Source: Candidatus Accumulibacter contiguus (GTDB lineage: Bacteria > Pseudomonadota > Gammaproteobacteria > Burkholderiales > Rhodocyclaceae). Taken from it: 64,000 bases of DNA. Both the position numbers and the translations under genes were made by a program. The DNA is taken from the NCBI RefSeq assembly GCF_012940005.1, contig NZ_SPMX01000012.1, positions 1-64,000 on the forward strand, read 5' to 3'. A model generated the notes under the pieces. It worked only from the letters and a program-made list of their open reading frames with translations, was not told the origin of the DNA and did no database searches. Shown here in pieces: positions 63,815 through 64,000 of the stretch (positions within the stretch are counted from its first letter, which is position 1; every line of letters starts with the position of its first letter).

Positions 63815-64000
63815 AGAGAGGGTGTCCTTCGAGCAGGCTCGGAGCAGGGTGCATGTGTCGCCGATGTGACTCGCATGGCGAATCCCGTAGCAACTGTGCA
63901 CTACTTCCTTTCACCTGCAGCACCAGATCCGCGACACTTATTTCAGAGGTCAAGGCCTGCATCTTCTGACCTTTCAGCCTTGGTGTCGGCAGTGGGCGCC

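Overview
The window looks like a chromosome segment of a high-GC betaproteobacterium of the Rhodocyclales type, possibly close to Candidatus Accumulibacter. The evidence is the block pilMNOPQ-aroK-aroB-dgt with gltBD nearby, the order uvrA-MFS-ssb, and a proton-pumping PntAB. The lineage is an inference from gene order and protein style; no search was run.

Layout. 1-4.2 kb is an accessory element abutting a tRNA-Ala(CGC) gene. It carries small unknown genes, an ArdC-type protein, a Sak-type single-strand annealing protein and a YqaJ exonuclease. Its genes are preceded by hairpin leaders, and two share an identical 16-nt leader motif. 4.3-24.9 kb is core: HU, uvrA, an MFS exporter, ssb, glmU-glmS with a cyclic-nucleotide-binding protein, gltB-gltD, pntA-pntB and a CBS-pair protein. 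24.9-32.7 kb (minus strand) holds the type IV pilus assembly operon pilMNOPQ followed by aroK, aroB and dgt.

33.0-61.3 kb is an accessory stretch. It holds an RND efflux pair, a two-gene signalling operon (a REC-PAS-GGDEF-EAL-REC protein and a very large hybrid histidine kinase), a succinate-semialdehyde dehydrogenase-like enzyme, an NlpC/P60 lipoprotein, a Kef-type antiporter, a radical SAM protein, a secreted cyclophilin, and a compact hybrid NRPS-PKS cluster (50.6-61.3 kb). mrcA (PBP1A) follows at 61.4 kb. In many Proteobacteria mrcA lies divergently beside pilM, so this ~28 kb stretch appears to separate two normally adjacent loci.

The NRPS-PKS cluster is the best candidate for an undescribed system. 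It has two alpha/beta hydrolases (one with Cys, one with Arg at the nucleophile position), a dedicated phosphopantetheinyl transferase, a C-A-T NRPS whose condensation motif is degenerate and whose adenylation core 4 reads FVDS, and a KS-AT-KR-ACP PKS with no thioesterase. The predicted core is one activated acid or amino acid extended by one malonate and ketoreduced, with release left to the hydrolases.

Eight genes (gltB, dgt, pilP, pilM, the RND pump, the histidine kinase, the Kef antiporter and the NRPS) each carry a single frameshift. Six of these fall in a mononucleotide run of 6-8 bases. This pattern points to residual assembly error rather than eight pseudogenes, so each is annotated as one gene. 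A palindromic intergenic repeat (15-bp stem, 20-nt loop) occurs after ssb and nlpC, with a decayed copy after mrcA.
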